From Methylorubrum rhodinum (lineage in GTDB: Bacteria > Pseudomonadota > Alphaproteobacteria > Rhizobiales > Beijerinckiaceae): a DNA stretch of 64,000 nt. Positions 7,074 through 16,497 of the stretch are shown one piece after another (position 1 is the first letter of the stretch; the number at the start of each line of letters is the position of its first letter). A program made the position numbers and the translations under genes. Below the pieces are notes generated by a model. The model saw only the letters and a program-made list of their open reading frames with translations, searched no databases and was not told the DNA's origin. The DNA is taken from NCBI RefSeq assembly GCF_014199935.1, contig NZ_JACHOP010000007.1:1-64000 (forward strand). Direction: 5' to 3'.

Positions 7074-9929
7074 TTGTTTATTCGAGAAAGAGTGGCGAAG
7101 TTGAGTAACGCTAAGCGAGTTGGTGGCTTTACCGTAGAGCTTGTCAGTTCTATTGCTGCCGATTTCGCTTCCAGATTCCTTGATCCATACTGCGATGAGA
7201 TATTAGCAGAGGATAGGACTTTTGCGCGAAAGGAAATTAACGATTCTCTTTGGGGGACTATTAGTTTATCCCCTCTTGAGGTTGCCATTATCGATTCGCC
7301 TTTAATTCAGCGGCTGAGATCCATAAGACAATTAGGTGTTGTTCACTGGGTATACCCAGGTGCGACGCACACAAGATTTGACCACACGCTTGGCGTTTTG
7401 CATCAAGTGCAAAATTTAGCATCTGCAGTTAATACGTTAGCTTCGCAGCGAGGCAAGCCTGATCCTATAAAAAGCCATCATGTCAGGCTGCTCAGGCTTT
7501 GTGCCTTGCTTCATGACGTAGGGCACGCAGCCTTTTCGCATGTGTCTGAGAAAGCTATACAATCCTTGCCGGCCGTGAATCCGCTTGCTGCAGAATTTTC
7601 TCGTATTCATCGGATTGGAACGTCTGCTGAGCGCCAAGCTGAAAGAGCCGATAAAGTCGAAACCAAACAGCTATCAGAGATATTTGCATTTTATATCGTT
7701 AAATCGAAGGCTATGACGCGTTTTTTAGAACTTCTCCGAGGCCGAACCGGTGAAGTTTATAGTTTTACGTCTCACAAAAACGAAAAGATAGAGGACGTAG
7801 TTGATCTGATCGGAAAGGCGATTATCGGTGTTAAGATAGACGACAGGCTGCCGCTTCTTCATCAGTTCATCAGTGGGCCATTTGATGCGGATAAACTAGA
7901 TTATTTTGTGCGAGATGCTCATCAGGCCGGTACACCATCAGTGCTTGATATATCCCGTCTGGTACAAAAAATATCCTTCAGGGAATTGGATGCATCCGAA
8001 CTTCCTGATGACATCGCAGGGCATGTAGCAAAAATTGAGGACAAGTATTGTTTGTTTGGAATGAGGTGGTCAGGAGTTCCTGTTCTTGATGAGCTTCATC
8101 TAGCACGAGTATTGCTTTACGCTAAAATATATAGGCATACAAAAGTAATTGCGATAGAGCAGATGATTAAGTCCGCGCTATTTTGCTTGTCAGAAATAGT
8201 CAGTCCGGAAGACATATTTCGATTTGTATATAGATACGACGATGAAGCTCTCTTAGCTTTTGAGACAAATAGTCTCACATCTGCTATTGGGCTGAACAGA
8301 GAAAGCCTAACGCCGGAGTCGATAGAGAGATTAGATGAGGCCGTAAAAATATTCAAAGATGTCAAAAGACGCAAGCTGGTAGTAAAGGCTTTCCAGCTTC
8401 AGCTAAGATTTCCTGCTGATCCAAGAGATAAAGACAATGTGCAGAGAGACGGTTTAGCTGAGTTTAATGAAGACATAGAGCATCCGCAGAAAGGGTTGGA
8501 ATTCCGCGAGCGATTGCTTGATGAAATGGATGTTGTGATATCGTTATTGAATCAAGGGTCTAAGCCAAGCCGCATTGCCTTAAGTGCGTCGGTCATGATT
8601 CATACTCAAAGTCAAACTCCAGGAGGATCCCAGATACAGCGGGCATTTTTGCTGCCTGCAGATGGGCCTCCAATGTCATTTAGAGAGTACACCGTGAACC
8701 GCCAGGTTTGGGCAAGTAGTTATATGAGCGATCAACCCGCAGGGTTCATTTTTACAACTGATAAGTATGCAAATTTCGCCTATATAGCAGTCGAGAAACT
8801 TCTCAGAGAAAGTTATGGAGTCATACTGCCCGACTCTGCGTTGGAACTCAGCAAAAGAGATAGATCAAAAATTGAAGAAATAAAATTTACCCTTATGCGT
8901 GGCGGCTACTATAGAAACTCTCCACATGATTTGCGTCCCACCCCTGAGCGAATGCGCAAAGTCGATATTGCTAACGCGATTGATCGATTTGTTGTAAAGA
9001 GATCTATATATCAAGAGCCGCAAGACGTGGAAAGTAGGGCCTATGGCAGCGGATTGACAGGAAAAGAGCGAACACATGGATGGTTAAGGCAGTTCGAATC
9101 AGACGAGCATATTGAGTGTGCTGTTAAGGTTCTGGATAGTTTTAAAATCCTGACCAGAAGCGATACTACAAATGCCCTAAAGAATTTCATTTCTGAAAAT
9201 CCCGAATTTAACAAAGCTTGGGTTGTTCCGTTCGGGGAGGCGAAAGATAGCGGAGCAATACAGTCTTATTATTCGGCTGATCTTCAGGGAACTTTGATCT
9301 CCGGATGCAAAGTTTTGAATGACATCGGTCAGCTAAGGGATGATGACGCTATAATATTTATTGACGATTTTATTGGTTCTGGTGGACAAGCCACAGATAT
9401 TCTTGCCGCTGGGTTTGGGATAAGTTCTCTCCGCAAGCCGTTGGGAGAGCATCGGGATTTATTTGAGCACCATATTCAGGAGCGTTTGCGAAACTCTAGT
9501 GTTGGGTTCGTTTTTACTGCTGGATGGGATAGTGGTCTTGCAGAGATGACTGAAACTGTTGGAAGCATTGGCTTAAGCGCAAAGATATATAGATACCTTG
9601 CTGAGGACTCTTTGCCATTCGCGGATAAAGAACTCAAGTCTGAATTTGACGACGAGGTAATTTCATCTTTTTTTGAAAAATGTCGTTCGATTGGCAAGGA
9701 TCTTATCCTTGAAGATATAAAACGACAAGATTTGAAAAGAGGAACTCGCACGAAAATCGCAGCTAGAAATAAAAAGTCAGATGATCGAGCTCTAGGATAT
9801 GGCAATAGGGCAATGTTGTTGGGTACGCCGTTCAATGTTCCAACTCAATCACTTACAGCTATTTGGGCATACGGTGAAGTTGATGGCATACCATGGATGC
9901 CGCTTATGAGGAGGCGTAAAAAGGACTAG
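7074..9929 (+). CDS. HD phosphohydrolase fused to a C-terminal PRTase-CE-like domain
   Basis: A 951-residue soluble protein. Residues about 55-420 are an HD phosphohydrolase of the SAMHD1/COG1078 type: HTRFDHTLGV (His104), LLHDVGHAAFSH (His147, Asp148) and FDADKLDYFVRDAHQAG (Asp273, Tyr277) supply all four expected metal ligands. The middle, about 430-660, is unassigned. The C-terminal region, about 665-951, has the phosphoribosyltransferase signature IDDFIGSGG (Asp764-Gly771) and ends with LGYGN...GTPFNVP...IPWMPL, like the PRTase-CE family predicted as effectors in bacterial conflict systems. Known HD relatives hydrolyse (d)NTPs; PRTases use PRPP-like substrates, so nucleotide depletion or modification on infection is a reasonable inference, not shown. 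The start is uncertain: TTG 7074, GTG 7092 or TTG 7101. The foreign base composition implies transfer. Confidence 0.88.
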   Translation: MFIRERVAKLSNAKRVGGFTVELVSSIAADFASRFLDPYCDEILAEDRTFARKEINDSLWGTISLSPLEVAIIDSPLIQRLRSIRQLGVVHWVYPGATHTRFDHTLGVLHQVQNLASAVNTLASQRGKPDPIKSHHVRLLRLCALLHDVGHAAFSHVSEKAIQSLPAVNPLAAEFSRIHRIGTSAERQAERADKVETKQLSEIFAFYIVKSKAMTRFLELLRGRTGEVYSFTSHKNEKIEDVVDLIGKAIIGVKIDDRLPLLHQFISGPFDADKLDYFVRDAHQAGTPSVLDISRLVQKISFRELDASELPDDIAGHVAKIEDKYCLFGMRWSGVPVLDELHLARVLLYAKIYRHTKVIAIEQMIKSALFCLSEIVSPEDIFRFVYRYDDEALLAFETNSLTSAIGLNRESLTPESIERLDEAVKIFKDVKRRKLVVKAFQLQLRFPADPRDKDNVQRDGLAEFNEDIEHPQKGLEFRERLLDEMDVVISLLNQGSKPSRIALSASVMIHTQSQTPGGSQIQRAFLLPADGPPMSFREYTVNRQVWASSYMSDQPAGFIFTTDKYANFAYIAVEKLLRESYGVILPDSALELSKRDRSKIEEIKFTLMRGGYYRNSPHDLRPTPERMRKVDIANAIDRFVVKRSIYQEPQDVESRAYGSGLTGKERTHGWLRQFESDEHIECAVKVLDSFKILTRSDTTNALKNFISENPEFNKAWVVPFGEAKDSGAIQSYYSADLQGTLISGCKVLNDIGQLRDDDAIIFIDDFIGSGGQATDILAAGFGISSLRKPLGEHRDLFEHHIQERLRNSSVGFVFTAGWDSGLAEMTETVGSIGLSAKIYRYLAEDSLPFADKELKSEFDDEVISSFFEKCRSIGKDLILEDIKRQDLKRGTRTKIAARNKKSDDRALGYGNRAMLLGTPFNVPTQSLTAIWAYGEVDGIPWMPLMRRRKKD

Positions 9930-10054
9930 AATCTGGCTATGATGGTGCGGTTATGGCATAATTATTTAAGATTTGCGTATTTTTATTTATTATTATGGTT
10001 TGCACGGATGATTTTTCATTCTTGAATACTGGTAGCTTGTAATCAGTGCCCACA

Positions 10055-10954
10055 TCACCGCCCCGGCATCACCTGACAAACCTCACAAAAGAACGTCGAA
10101 CGCCCCCCCTGCACGATCCGCGTGACATGCCCGGTGCAGCCCCGCGCCTGGCAGGGAAAGCCCGTGCGGTCGTAGACCCGAAACACGTGCTGGAAGCCGC
10201 CGCTCCGGCCGTCGGGGCGGGCGTAGTCGCGCAACGTCGAGCCGCCCGCGGCGACCGCCTCGGTCAGCACTGCCTTGATGTCACGCGCGAGCTTTTTCGC
10301 CTTCGGCGTCGGGCTGCCGTCGGGCTTGGCCAGCGCGCCGGCCGGCAGCGCCGGGTGCAGGCCCGCCCGGTGCAGGGCCTCGCAGACGTAGATGTTGCCC
10401 AGGCCCGCGATCAGGCGCTGGTCGAGGAGGGCGGCCTTCAGCGGCGTGATCTTGTGGCGAAAGAGGCGGGCGATGGCCGCGCCGTCGAGGGCCTCGCTCA
10501 GGGGCTCGATCCCCATGCCGGCGAAGTGGCGGCACCGGTCGAGGTTCTGCGTCGCCACAAGGTCCATGAAGCCGAAGCGGCGGGCGTCGTTGTAGGTGAC
10601 GGTGGCCCCCGTCTCGAACGCCATCACCACGTGGTCGTGCTTCGGCGTGCCGAGCGCCCCGTCGAGGTAGAAGTCGCCCGGCGACAGGTTCGAGCCGTCG
10701 GGGAGCGCCACGTCGAAGCGCCCGCTCATGCCGAGATGCAGGATCAGGCTCTCGCCGGAATCGAGCGCCGCCGTCAGGTACTTGGCCCGCCGCGACAGGT
10801 CGAGGACGCGCTGCCCCTCCAGCCGTTCGACGAAACGTTCGGGGAATGGGAAGCGCAGGTTCGGCCGGCGCAAGGAGACGCGGGTGATCCGCGCCCCCAC
10901 CATCGCGGGCGCGAGGCCCCGGCGCACGGTCTCGACTTCGGGCAGTTCGGGCAT
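10055..10954 (-). CDS. mutM: Formamidopyrimidine-DNA glycosylase (MutM/Fpg)
   Basis: A 299-residue base-excision repair enzyme removing 8-oxoguanine and formamidopyrimidines, with AP-lyase activity. The N-terminus MPELPEVET gives the catalytic Pro1 after Met removal and Glu2. [21 protein letters not shown] is the H2TH region, and the C-terminal zinc finger is C-x4-C-x16-C-x2-C type (FPCQARGC ... FFCEVC). The start is fixed by the catalytic Pro. A longer open frame continues upstream but is antisense to ubiE. mutM divergent from ubiE-ubiB is the usual alphaproteobacterial arrangement. The AT-rich island ends just past its stop codon. Confidence 0.97.
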   Translation of the reverse strand: MPELPEVETVRRGLAPAMVGARITRVSLRRPNLRFPFPERFVERLEGQRVLDLSRRAKYLTAALDSGESLILHLGMSGRFDVALPDGSNLSPGDFYLDGALGTPKHDHVVMAFETGATVTYNDARRFGFMDLVATQNLDRCRHFAGMGIEPLSEALDGAAIARLFRHKITPLKAALLDQRLIAGLGNIYVCEALHRAGLHPALPAGALAKPDGSPTPKAKKLARDIKAVLTEAVAAGGSTLRDYARPDGRSGGFQHVFRVYDRTGFPCQARGCTGHVTRIVQGGRSTFFCEVCQVMPGR

Positions 10955-10995
10955 TCTTTTGGGACTGTCTGCGTGGCGGGTCTCCCCACCCTCCC

Positions 10996-11105
10996 CCTCA
11001 TCCTGAGGTGCTGCGAAGCGGCCTCGAAGGAGGGCTCCAGGGATCGCGCGGCCGGCTGGAGCCCTCCTTCGAGGCTCCGCTTCGCTGCGCACCTCAGGTT
11101 GAGGG
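10996..11105. repeat. Intergenic palindromic repeat, family A, copy 1
   Basis: A roughly 110-base inverted repeat between mutM and ubiE. It starts CCTCATCCTGAGGTGC and has inner arms GAAGGAGGGCTCCAG / CTGGAGCCCTCCTTC, then returns through GCGCACCTCAGG. Close copies lie at 24286-24365 and 40705-40816. It could fold into a long hairpin in RNA or a cruciform in DNA. Confidence 0.85.
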
Positions 11106-11275
11106 CGGGGAGAGGAGGAGCGGATCGAATTCCTGCGCATCATAGGCTGCGTTCGTGCGGTCCGCACCGCTGCCATCCGCCACGGGCCGCTCCCCCTGCC
11201 GCATGGCGGTTCCCGCGCGGTTTCGCTATGAGGCTCGGCCAAAGGCGGCGGACGCGGCGGACGGCACGGAATCGG

Positions 11276-12064
11276 ATGAGCGGCAACAGCACCGGGATCG
11301 GACCAGACGCGGGCGGCGAGGACACCGCCGATTTCGGCTACGAGCGCGTCCGGCTCTCCGAGAAGCAGGCCCGGGTCGACGACGTCTTCCGCTCGGTCGC
11401 CCGGCGCTACGACCTGATGAACGATCTGATGTCGGGCGGCCTGCACCGGGCCTGGAAGTCGCACCTCATCGGCATGCTGCGCCCCTCGCGCACGCGGCCC
11501 TACCGCCATCTCGACGTCGCGGGCGGCACCGGCGACATCGCCTTCCGCACGCTGGAGGCCGGCGGGCCGGACACCCACGTCACCGTGCTCGACATCAACG
11601 AGGCGATGCTGCGCGTCGGCGCCGAGCGCGCCGGCCACAAGTACGACGGCCGCATCGATTTCGTCACCGGCAACGCCGAGACCCTGCCGCTGCCCGCCGA
11701 CACGTTCGACAGCTACACCATCGCCTTCGGCATCCGGAACGTGCCGCGCATCGATGCGGCGCTCAGTGAGGCGCGGCGCGTGCTCAAGCCCGGCGGGCGC
11801 TTCCTGTGCCTGGAATTCTCCCGCGTCGACCTGCCGGTGCTGGAGAAGATCTACGACGCCTATTCCTTCCACGTGATCCCGCGCATCGGCGAGCGGGTGG
11901 CGGGCGACCGCGAATCCTACCGGTACCTCGTGGAATCGATCCGCAAGTTCCCCTCCCCCGGCGCCTTCGCCGGCATGATCCAGGCGGCCGGCTTCGCGCA
12001 CGTCAGCCACCGCCGCCTGTCCGGCGGGATCGTGGCGATCCATTCGGGCTGGAAAATATCGTGA
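11276..12064 (+). CDS. ubiE: Ubiquinone biosynthesis C-methyltransferase UbiE
   Basis: A 262-residue SAM-dependent methyltransferase for the C-methylation step of ubiquinone synthesis (bifunctional with demethylmenaquinone in some bacteria). Motifs: [21 protein letters not shown] near residues 37-57, SAM motif [14 protein letters not shown], and the UbiE signature FGIRNV with [14 protein letters not shown]. The ATG at 11276 gives the usual length; the frame is open upstream but that part lacks similarity. ubiB begins 25 bases downstream, so the pair is an operon. Confidence 0.95.
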   Translation: MSGNSTGIGPDAGGEDTADFGYERVRLSEKQARVDDVFRSVARRYDLMNDLMSGGLHRAWKSHLIGMLRPSRTRPYRHLDVAGGTGDIAFRTLEAGGPDTHVTVLDINEAMLRVGAERAGHKYDGRIDFVTGNAETLPLPADTFDSYTIAFGIRNVPRIDAALSEARRVLKPGGRFLCLEFSRVDLPVLEKIYDAYSFHVIPRIGERVAGDRESYRYLVESIRKFPSPGAFAGMIQAAGFAHVSHRRLSGGIVAIHSGWKIS

Positions 12065-12089
12065 GCCGCGACGCGGCGGGGACGCGGTG

Positions 12090-13652
12090 ATGCTCGGCGC
12101 GGTCTTCCACCTCGCCCGCGGTGCGCATGTCGGCTTCGTGCTGGCCCGCGAGGGCGGGCTCGCGCTGATCGATGCGCAGGCGCTGCCGCCCCACCTGCGC
12201 CTCGCGCTGCGGCTCGGGCGCTCACTGGAGCGGCGCGGCATCGCCGCCGCGCCCGGCGCGAGCCCCTTGGAGCGGGCGCTGACCCGGCTCGGGCCCTCCT
12301 ACGTCAAGTTCGGCCAGTTCCTGGCGACGCGGCCCGACATCGTCGGCATGGCCGCCGCCCGCGATCTGGAGCGGCTGCAGGACCGGGTGCCGCCCTTCCC
12401 GCAGGGCGTGGCGCTCCGGGTGGTGGAGCAGGAATTCGGCAAGCCGGTCTCGGCCCTGTTCACCGCCTTCAGCGAGCCGGTGGCGGCGGCCTCCATCGCC
12501 CAGGTCCACAAGGCGACCGTGCTGGACGCCGACGGCACCCAGCGGACGCTCGCCGTCAAGGTGATGCGCCCCGGCGTGCGCGAGCGCTTCGCCCGCGACA
12601 TCCAGGCGATGCGCTTCATGGCCCGCATCGTCCAGGCGCTGCTGCCGGACGCCGAGCGGCTGCGCCCGCGCGAGGTCGTCGAGATCCTGGCCCGCTCCGT
12701 CACCATGGAGATGGACTTTCGCCTGGAAGCCGCGGCGATGTCGGAACTCGCCCAGAACACCGCGGGCGACGCCGATTTCCGCACGCCCAAGCCCGAATGG
12801 GCGCTCACCGCGCGCGACGTGCTCACCTCCGAGTGGATCGACGGCATCCGGCTGAACGACCGCGCCGGCATCGTCGCGGCGGGCCACGATCCGAAGTCTC
12901 TCGGGCGCACGGTGATCCAGTCCTTCCTGAGGCAGGCGATCCGCGACGGATTCTTCCACGCCGACATGCATCCCGGAAACCTGTTCGTGGACCGGGACGG
13001 GATCCTGGTCGCGGTCGATTTCGGCATCATGGGCCGGCTCGGCCACGCCGAGCGGCGCTTCCTCGCCGAAATTCTTCTGGGCTTCATCACCCGCGACTAC
13101 CGCCGCGTCGCCCAGGTCCATTTCGAGGCCGGCTACGTGCCGCGCCACCACTCGGTGGACGACTTCGCCCAGGCCATCCGCGCCATCGGCGAGCCGATCC
13201 ACCAGCGCAAGGCCGACGAGATCTCGATGGCCAAGGTGCTGACCCTGCTGTTCGACGTCACCGCGCTGTTCGACATGAGCACCCGCACCGAACTGGTGAT
13301 GCTGCAGAAGACCATGGTGGTGGTGGAGGGCGTGGCCCGCTCGCTCGATCCGCAGCTCGACATGTGGACCGGCGCCGAGCCGGTGGTGCGCTCGTGGATC
13401 ACCCGCCATCTCGGCCCCATCGGCCGGATCGAGGGCGGGGCACGGGCCGCGCTGACGCTGTCCGAGGTCGTCGCCGACATCCCCGACATCGCGCAACGCA
13501 TCCGCCGCATCATGATCCGCCTCGACGAGGAGGGCGCGCGGGACGTGCGGGCGCTGGAGCGGCTGGTCCACTTGGAGAAGAGCCGGGCGCTGTGGTCGAC
13601 GCTGGCGCTTTGGGCGATCGCGGTCGGGGCGCTGGTGCTGGCGTTCCGGTAG
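12090..13652 (+). CDS. ubiB: Ubiquinone biosynthesis kinase-like protein UbiB
   Basis: About 520 residues of the atypical kinase/ATPase UbiB (ABC1/ADCK family), needed for ubiquinone synthesis, probably extracting lipid intermediates at the membrane. Visible motifs: the KxGQ motif in [14 protein letters not shown], the A-rich loop [21 protein letters not shown] and VDFGIMGRL (metal-binding DFG). The C-terminus ends in a hydrophobic segment ([19 protein letters not shown]). The gene can start at GTG 12087 or ATG 12090; ATG is preferred. It follows ubiE directly. Confidence 0.95.
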   Translation: MLGAVFHLARGAHVGFVLAREGGLALIDAQALPPHLRLALRLGRSLERRGIAAAPGASPLERALTRLGPSYVKFGQFLATRPDIVGMAAARDLERLQDRVPPFPQGVALRVVEQEFGKPVSALFTAFSEPVAAASIAQVHKATVLDADGTQRTLAVKVMRPGVRERFARDIQAMRFMARIVQALLPDAERLRPREVVEILARSVTMEMDFRLEAAAMSELAQNTAGDADFRTPKPEWALTARDVLTSEWIDGIRLNDRAGIVAAGHDPKSLGRTVIQSFLRQAIRDGFFHADMHPGNLFVDRDGILVAVDFGIMGRLGHAERRFLAEILLGFITRDYRRVAQVHFEAGYVPRHHSVDDFAQAIRAIGEPIHQRKADEISMAKVLTLLFDVTALFDMSTRTELVMLQKTMVVVEGVARSLDPQLDMWTGAEPVVRSWITRHLGPIGRIEGGARAALTLSEVVADIPDIAQRIRRIMIRLDEEGARDVRALERLVHLEKSRALWSTLALWAIAVGALVLAFR

Positions 13653-13802
13653 GGCCCGGTTGCCGGGAAAGCCTCTTCGGATACGCAACCGCCCCGTGCG
13701 TCAGGACACCGCCACGCCGGTCCGGCCGCGCGACGCTCCCTGGATGGCGCGCCCGATCGGTTCCGTCGAGAGCCGGGTCGCCCGCCGCGGGCGGTCACCA
13801 CG

Positions 13803-15275
13803 ATGCTTTCTCCCATACCGAGCCGCCGTCAGGTTCTCGGGCAACTGGCGGCGCTGCCCATCGCCCTCCCCGTCGCCGCGTCGCTGTTGCGCCCCGCGGC
13901 GACCGAATCCTCTCCGGCGGCCGAAGCCCTCCTCCTGAACGATGCCGGCGGCTTCAGCCCGACCCGGGTCGCGCGCCACGTCACGATCTCGACCGATCCG
14001 GTCGAGGCCGCCGTGGCCCGGCTGCGCGCCGAACTCGCGGCGGCCGCGGCCGAGGGACGGCCCGTGGCCGTCGGCGTCGCCCGGCACTCGATGGGCGGCC
14101 AGAGCCTTGTGCGCGACGGGGTCGCGCTGAGCTTGGCCGGAGGTGCGCCGGAGATCGACAGGGCGGCGCGGCGCTACCGCGTGACGGCCGGGGCCCGCTG
14201 GCGCGACGTCATCCCGGCCCTCGGCGCCGTCGGCCTCTCGCCGGCCGTCATGCAATCGAACAACGATTTCGGGGTCGGCTCGACCTTCTGCGTCAACGCC
14301 CACGGCTGGGCGGTTCCGTGCGGCCCCTTCGGCGCGACGGTGCGGGCCCTGCGCCTGCTTCTCGCCGACGGCACGCTGGTCGCCTGCTCGCCGACCCTCG
14401 AGCCCGAACTGTTCGCCTGCGCGATGGGAGGATACGGGCTGTTCGGCATCGTCGTCGATCTCGAACTCGACGCGGTGCCGAACCTCGCCTTGGCGCCGGA
14501 TGCCGCCGTGCTGCCGGCCTCCGGTTTCACCGAGGCCTTCCTGCGCACGGTCCGGACCCCGGAGGTCGCCATGGCCTATGGCCGGCTCTGCGTGGCGCGG
14601 TCGCAGTTCCTGGAGGAGGCGATCCTCGTCGCCTTCCGGGCGCATGCCGGTCACGGCGTTCCGACCGAGGCCGCGCCCCTGCCCTGGCTGCAACGGGCCA
14701 TCTATCGCGGCCAGATCGGCAGCGAGGCCGGCAAGCGCCTGCGCTGGCTGGCGGAGACGCGCCTTGGGCCCTATGCCGCCCCCGGCCTGATCGCCCGCAA
14801 CACCATCCTGAACGAATCTGCGGCGACGCTCGCCAATTCCGATCCCGGCCGGGTCGATATCCTGCACGAGTACTTCGTGCCGCCGCCGCGTTTCGACGCG
14901 TTCCTGTCCGCCTGCCGGGCGCTGATCCCGGCCTCAGGCGCGGAACTCCTGAACGTGACCCTGCGCTACGTCGAGGCCGATCCGGTCGCGCGCCTGTCCT
15001 ACGCGCCGCAGGCGCGGATCGCGGCGGTGATGTCGTTCTCGCAAGGACGCACGCCCGAGGCCGACCGTGCGATGCAGGCCCTGACGCGCCGCCTGATCGA
15101 TGCCGTGACCGATCTGGGCGGTGCCTTCTACCTCCCCTACCGCACGCATGCGCGCGCCGAGCAGGTCCACCGGGCCTATCCCGGCGCCGCCGACTTCGTC
15201 GTGGCCAAGCGCCGGTACGACCCCGCCTTGCGCTTCCGGAACGGCCTGTGGGACGCCTACTTCGCCGAGGCGTGA
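13803..15275 (+). CDS. Tat-exported FAD-binding oxidoreductase (PCMH type)
   Basis: A 490-residue oxidoreductase with an FAD_binding_4/PCMH domain. The N-terminus SRRQVLGQLAALPIAL is a twin-arginine signal, implying export of a folded flavoprotein. VAVGVARHSMGGQSLV (about residues 89-104) and the SNNDFGVGSTFCVNAHG block are the FAD pyrophosphate region, followed by GPFGATVRALRLLLADGTL. There is no canonical covalent His-flavin motif, though HSMGGQ is in the right place. The substrate is unknown; relatives act on alditols, lactones or phenolics. It sits between ubiB and an ATPase gene with 150 and 68 bases of spacing, so it may be a separate unit. Confidence 0.8.
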   Translation: MLSPIPSRRQVLGQLAALPIALPVAASLLRPAATESSPAAEALLLNDAGGFSPTRVARHVTISTDPVEAAVARLRAELAAAAAEGRPVAVGVARHSMGGQSLVRDGVALSLAGGAPEIDRAARRYRVTAGARWRDVIPALGAVGLSPAVMQSNNDFGVGSTFCVNAHGWAVPCGPFGATVRALRLLLADGTLVACSPTLEPELFACAMGGYGLFGIVVDLELDAVPNLALAPDAAVLPASGFTEAFLRTVRTPEVAMAYGRLCVARSQFLEEAILVAFRAHAGHGVPTEAAPLPWLQRAIYRGQIGSEAGKRLRWLAETRLGPYAAPGLIARNTILNESAATLANSDPGRVDILHEYFVPPPRFDAFLSACRALIPASGAELLNVTLRYVEADPVARLSYAPQARIAAVMSFSQGRTPEADRAMQALTRRLIDAVTDLGGAFYLPYRTHARAEQVHRAYPGAADFVVAKRRYDPALRFRNGLWDAYFAEA

Positions 15276-15343
15276 GGAGAACCGGCGGAAAGCCCTCCCG
15301 TGCGCCTCGCGTCAGTTTCTCTACCGGGGATCGGGAGGCGCGG

Positions 15344-16495
15344 ATGCCGACGGTTCGGGACATCGAGGCGGCCGGCTATCGCTCGCTGCGGAGCCTGCGC
15401 TTTCCCGTCGGCCCGCTCTCGGTCTTCGTCGGCGGCAACGGCACGGGCAAGACCAACCTCTACCGGGCGCTGGCGCTGCTCCAGGCCGCCGCCGCCGGCA
15501 CGCTGACCCGCGAACTCGCCACTGAAGGCGGGATGGACTCGGTGCTGTGGGCCGGCACCCGCCGCCGCACGGAGCCGGCCCGGGTGAGCCTGCGCGCGGA
15601 CCTCGCCGACGACGCGACCGGCCTGACCTACGGCTACGCCGTCGAGGTCGGCCTCGTGCCGCAGGCCGGCGACGAGATCTACGGGGCGGCGTTCCGCCTG
15701 GAGCCGCAGGTGAAGGCGGAGCGGCTCACCGTGCAGGCCGGGGCGCGCCCCGCGATCGTGCTCGACCGCGACGGACCCGCGGGCTTCGTGCGCGACGAGG
15801 AGGGCCGCAAGCGCCCTCTCGGCACGGACCTGCTCGCCACCGAGACGGCGCTGGCCGCGCTGCAGGACGGGATGCGCTTCCCCGAATTGCAGATCGTCCG
15901 GCAGGCGATGGGCGCGTGGCGCTTCTACCACGACGTCCGCACCGACGCGGGCTCGCCGCTCCGAAGACCCTGCCTCGCCGTGACGGCGCCGACGCTGGCT
16001 TCCGACGGCCACGACCTTGCCGCGGTGTTCGCGACGCTCACGCACATCCGCGGCGACACCGCCGATCTCGATGCGGCGGTGGACGAGGCCTTTCCCGGCG
16101 CCCGCCTCGTCGTGCCGGAGCCGGGGCGCGAGGCGCGTTTCGGCCTCGTCTTCCCGGACTATCCGAAGCGGGTGTTCGAGGCCTCCGAATTGTCGGACGG
16201 AACCCTGCGCTACCTCGCGCTCGCGGGCGCGCTCCTCGCCTACCGCCTGCCGCCCTTCGTGGCCCTGAACGAGCCCGAGGCCAGCCTGCACCCGGACCTG
16301 ATGAAGCCGCTCGCCCGGATGATCGTGCGGGCGTCGCGGCGTACGCAGGTCTGGCTGGTGACCCATTCCGAGCGCCTTGCCGCGGCGGTGGCGCGCGAGG
16401 GCGGCGTGCGCCCGCGCGTGGTGACGAAGCGCGACGGCGCGACTTGGATCGAGGGCCTGCGCCTCGGCGGTGATTTCTCGGACGAGGAAGATTGA
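15344..16495 (+). CDS. AAA-family predicted ATPase (COG4637-like)
   Basis: A 383-residue SMC/RecF-like ATPase without a coiled-coil hinge or nuclease domain. The Walker A is GGNGTGKT (residues 30-37). The signature/Walker B region reads SDGTLRYLALAG and LNEPEASLHPDL (Glu310-Glu312), with Asn where Asp is usual, a variation I recall from the COG4637 group. The D/H-loop segment TQVWLVTHSERL follows. Such stand-alone ATPases occur both as housekeeping genes and in defence modules. GGGAGG lies 9 bases before the ATG. Its stop is overlapped or immediately followed by a small BrnA-like gene, suggesting translational coupling. Confidence 0.8.
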   Translation: MPTVRDIEAAGYRSLRSLRFPVGPLSVFVGGNGTGKTNLYRALALLQAAAAGTLTRELATEGGMDSVLWAGTRRRTEPARVSLRADLADDATGLTYGYAVEVGLVPQAGDEIYGAAFRLEPQVKAERLTVQAGARPAIVLDRDGPAGFVRDEEGRKRPLGTDLLATETALAALQDGMRFPELQIVRQAMGAWRFYHDVRTDAGSPLRRPCLAVTAPTLASDGHDLAAVFATLTHIRGDTADLDAAVDEAFPGARLVVPEPGREARFGLVFPDYPKRVFEASELSDGTLRYLALAGALLAYRLPPFVALNEPEASLHPDLMKPLARMIVRASRRTQVWLVTHSERLAAAVAREGGVRPRVVTKRDGATWIEGLRLGGDFSDEED

Positions 16496-16497
16496 GG

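Larger units (their letters stand above)
6400..10045. other. AT-rich genomic island carrying an HD-PRTase module
   Basis: Composition differs sharply from the flanks: a counted stretch, 8101-8160, is 35% G+C, whereas neighbouring genes are visibly near 70%. The island holds two same-strand genes 7 bases apart, and composition returns to normal within a few bases of the 3' end of mutM. There is no integrase, transposase or tRNA, so the mode of entry is unknown. The flanking genes look intact. Edges are approximate. Confidence 0.85.

Noticed and set aside
7074..9929. Housekeeping dGTPase
   Set aside because: The fused PRTase-type C-terminus, foreign composition and coupled unknown gene are not features of housekeeping Dgt enzymes, though the HD chemistry may be similar.
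10055..12241. A 728-residue minus-strand frame that would fuse extra sequence to MutM
   Set aside because: MutM must begin with the catalytic Pro after Met at 10954. The upstream extension is antisense to ubiE and has no family resemblance.
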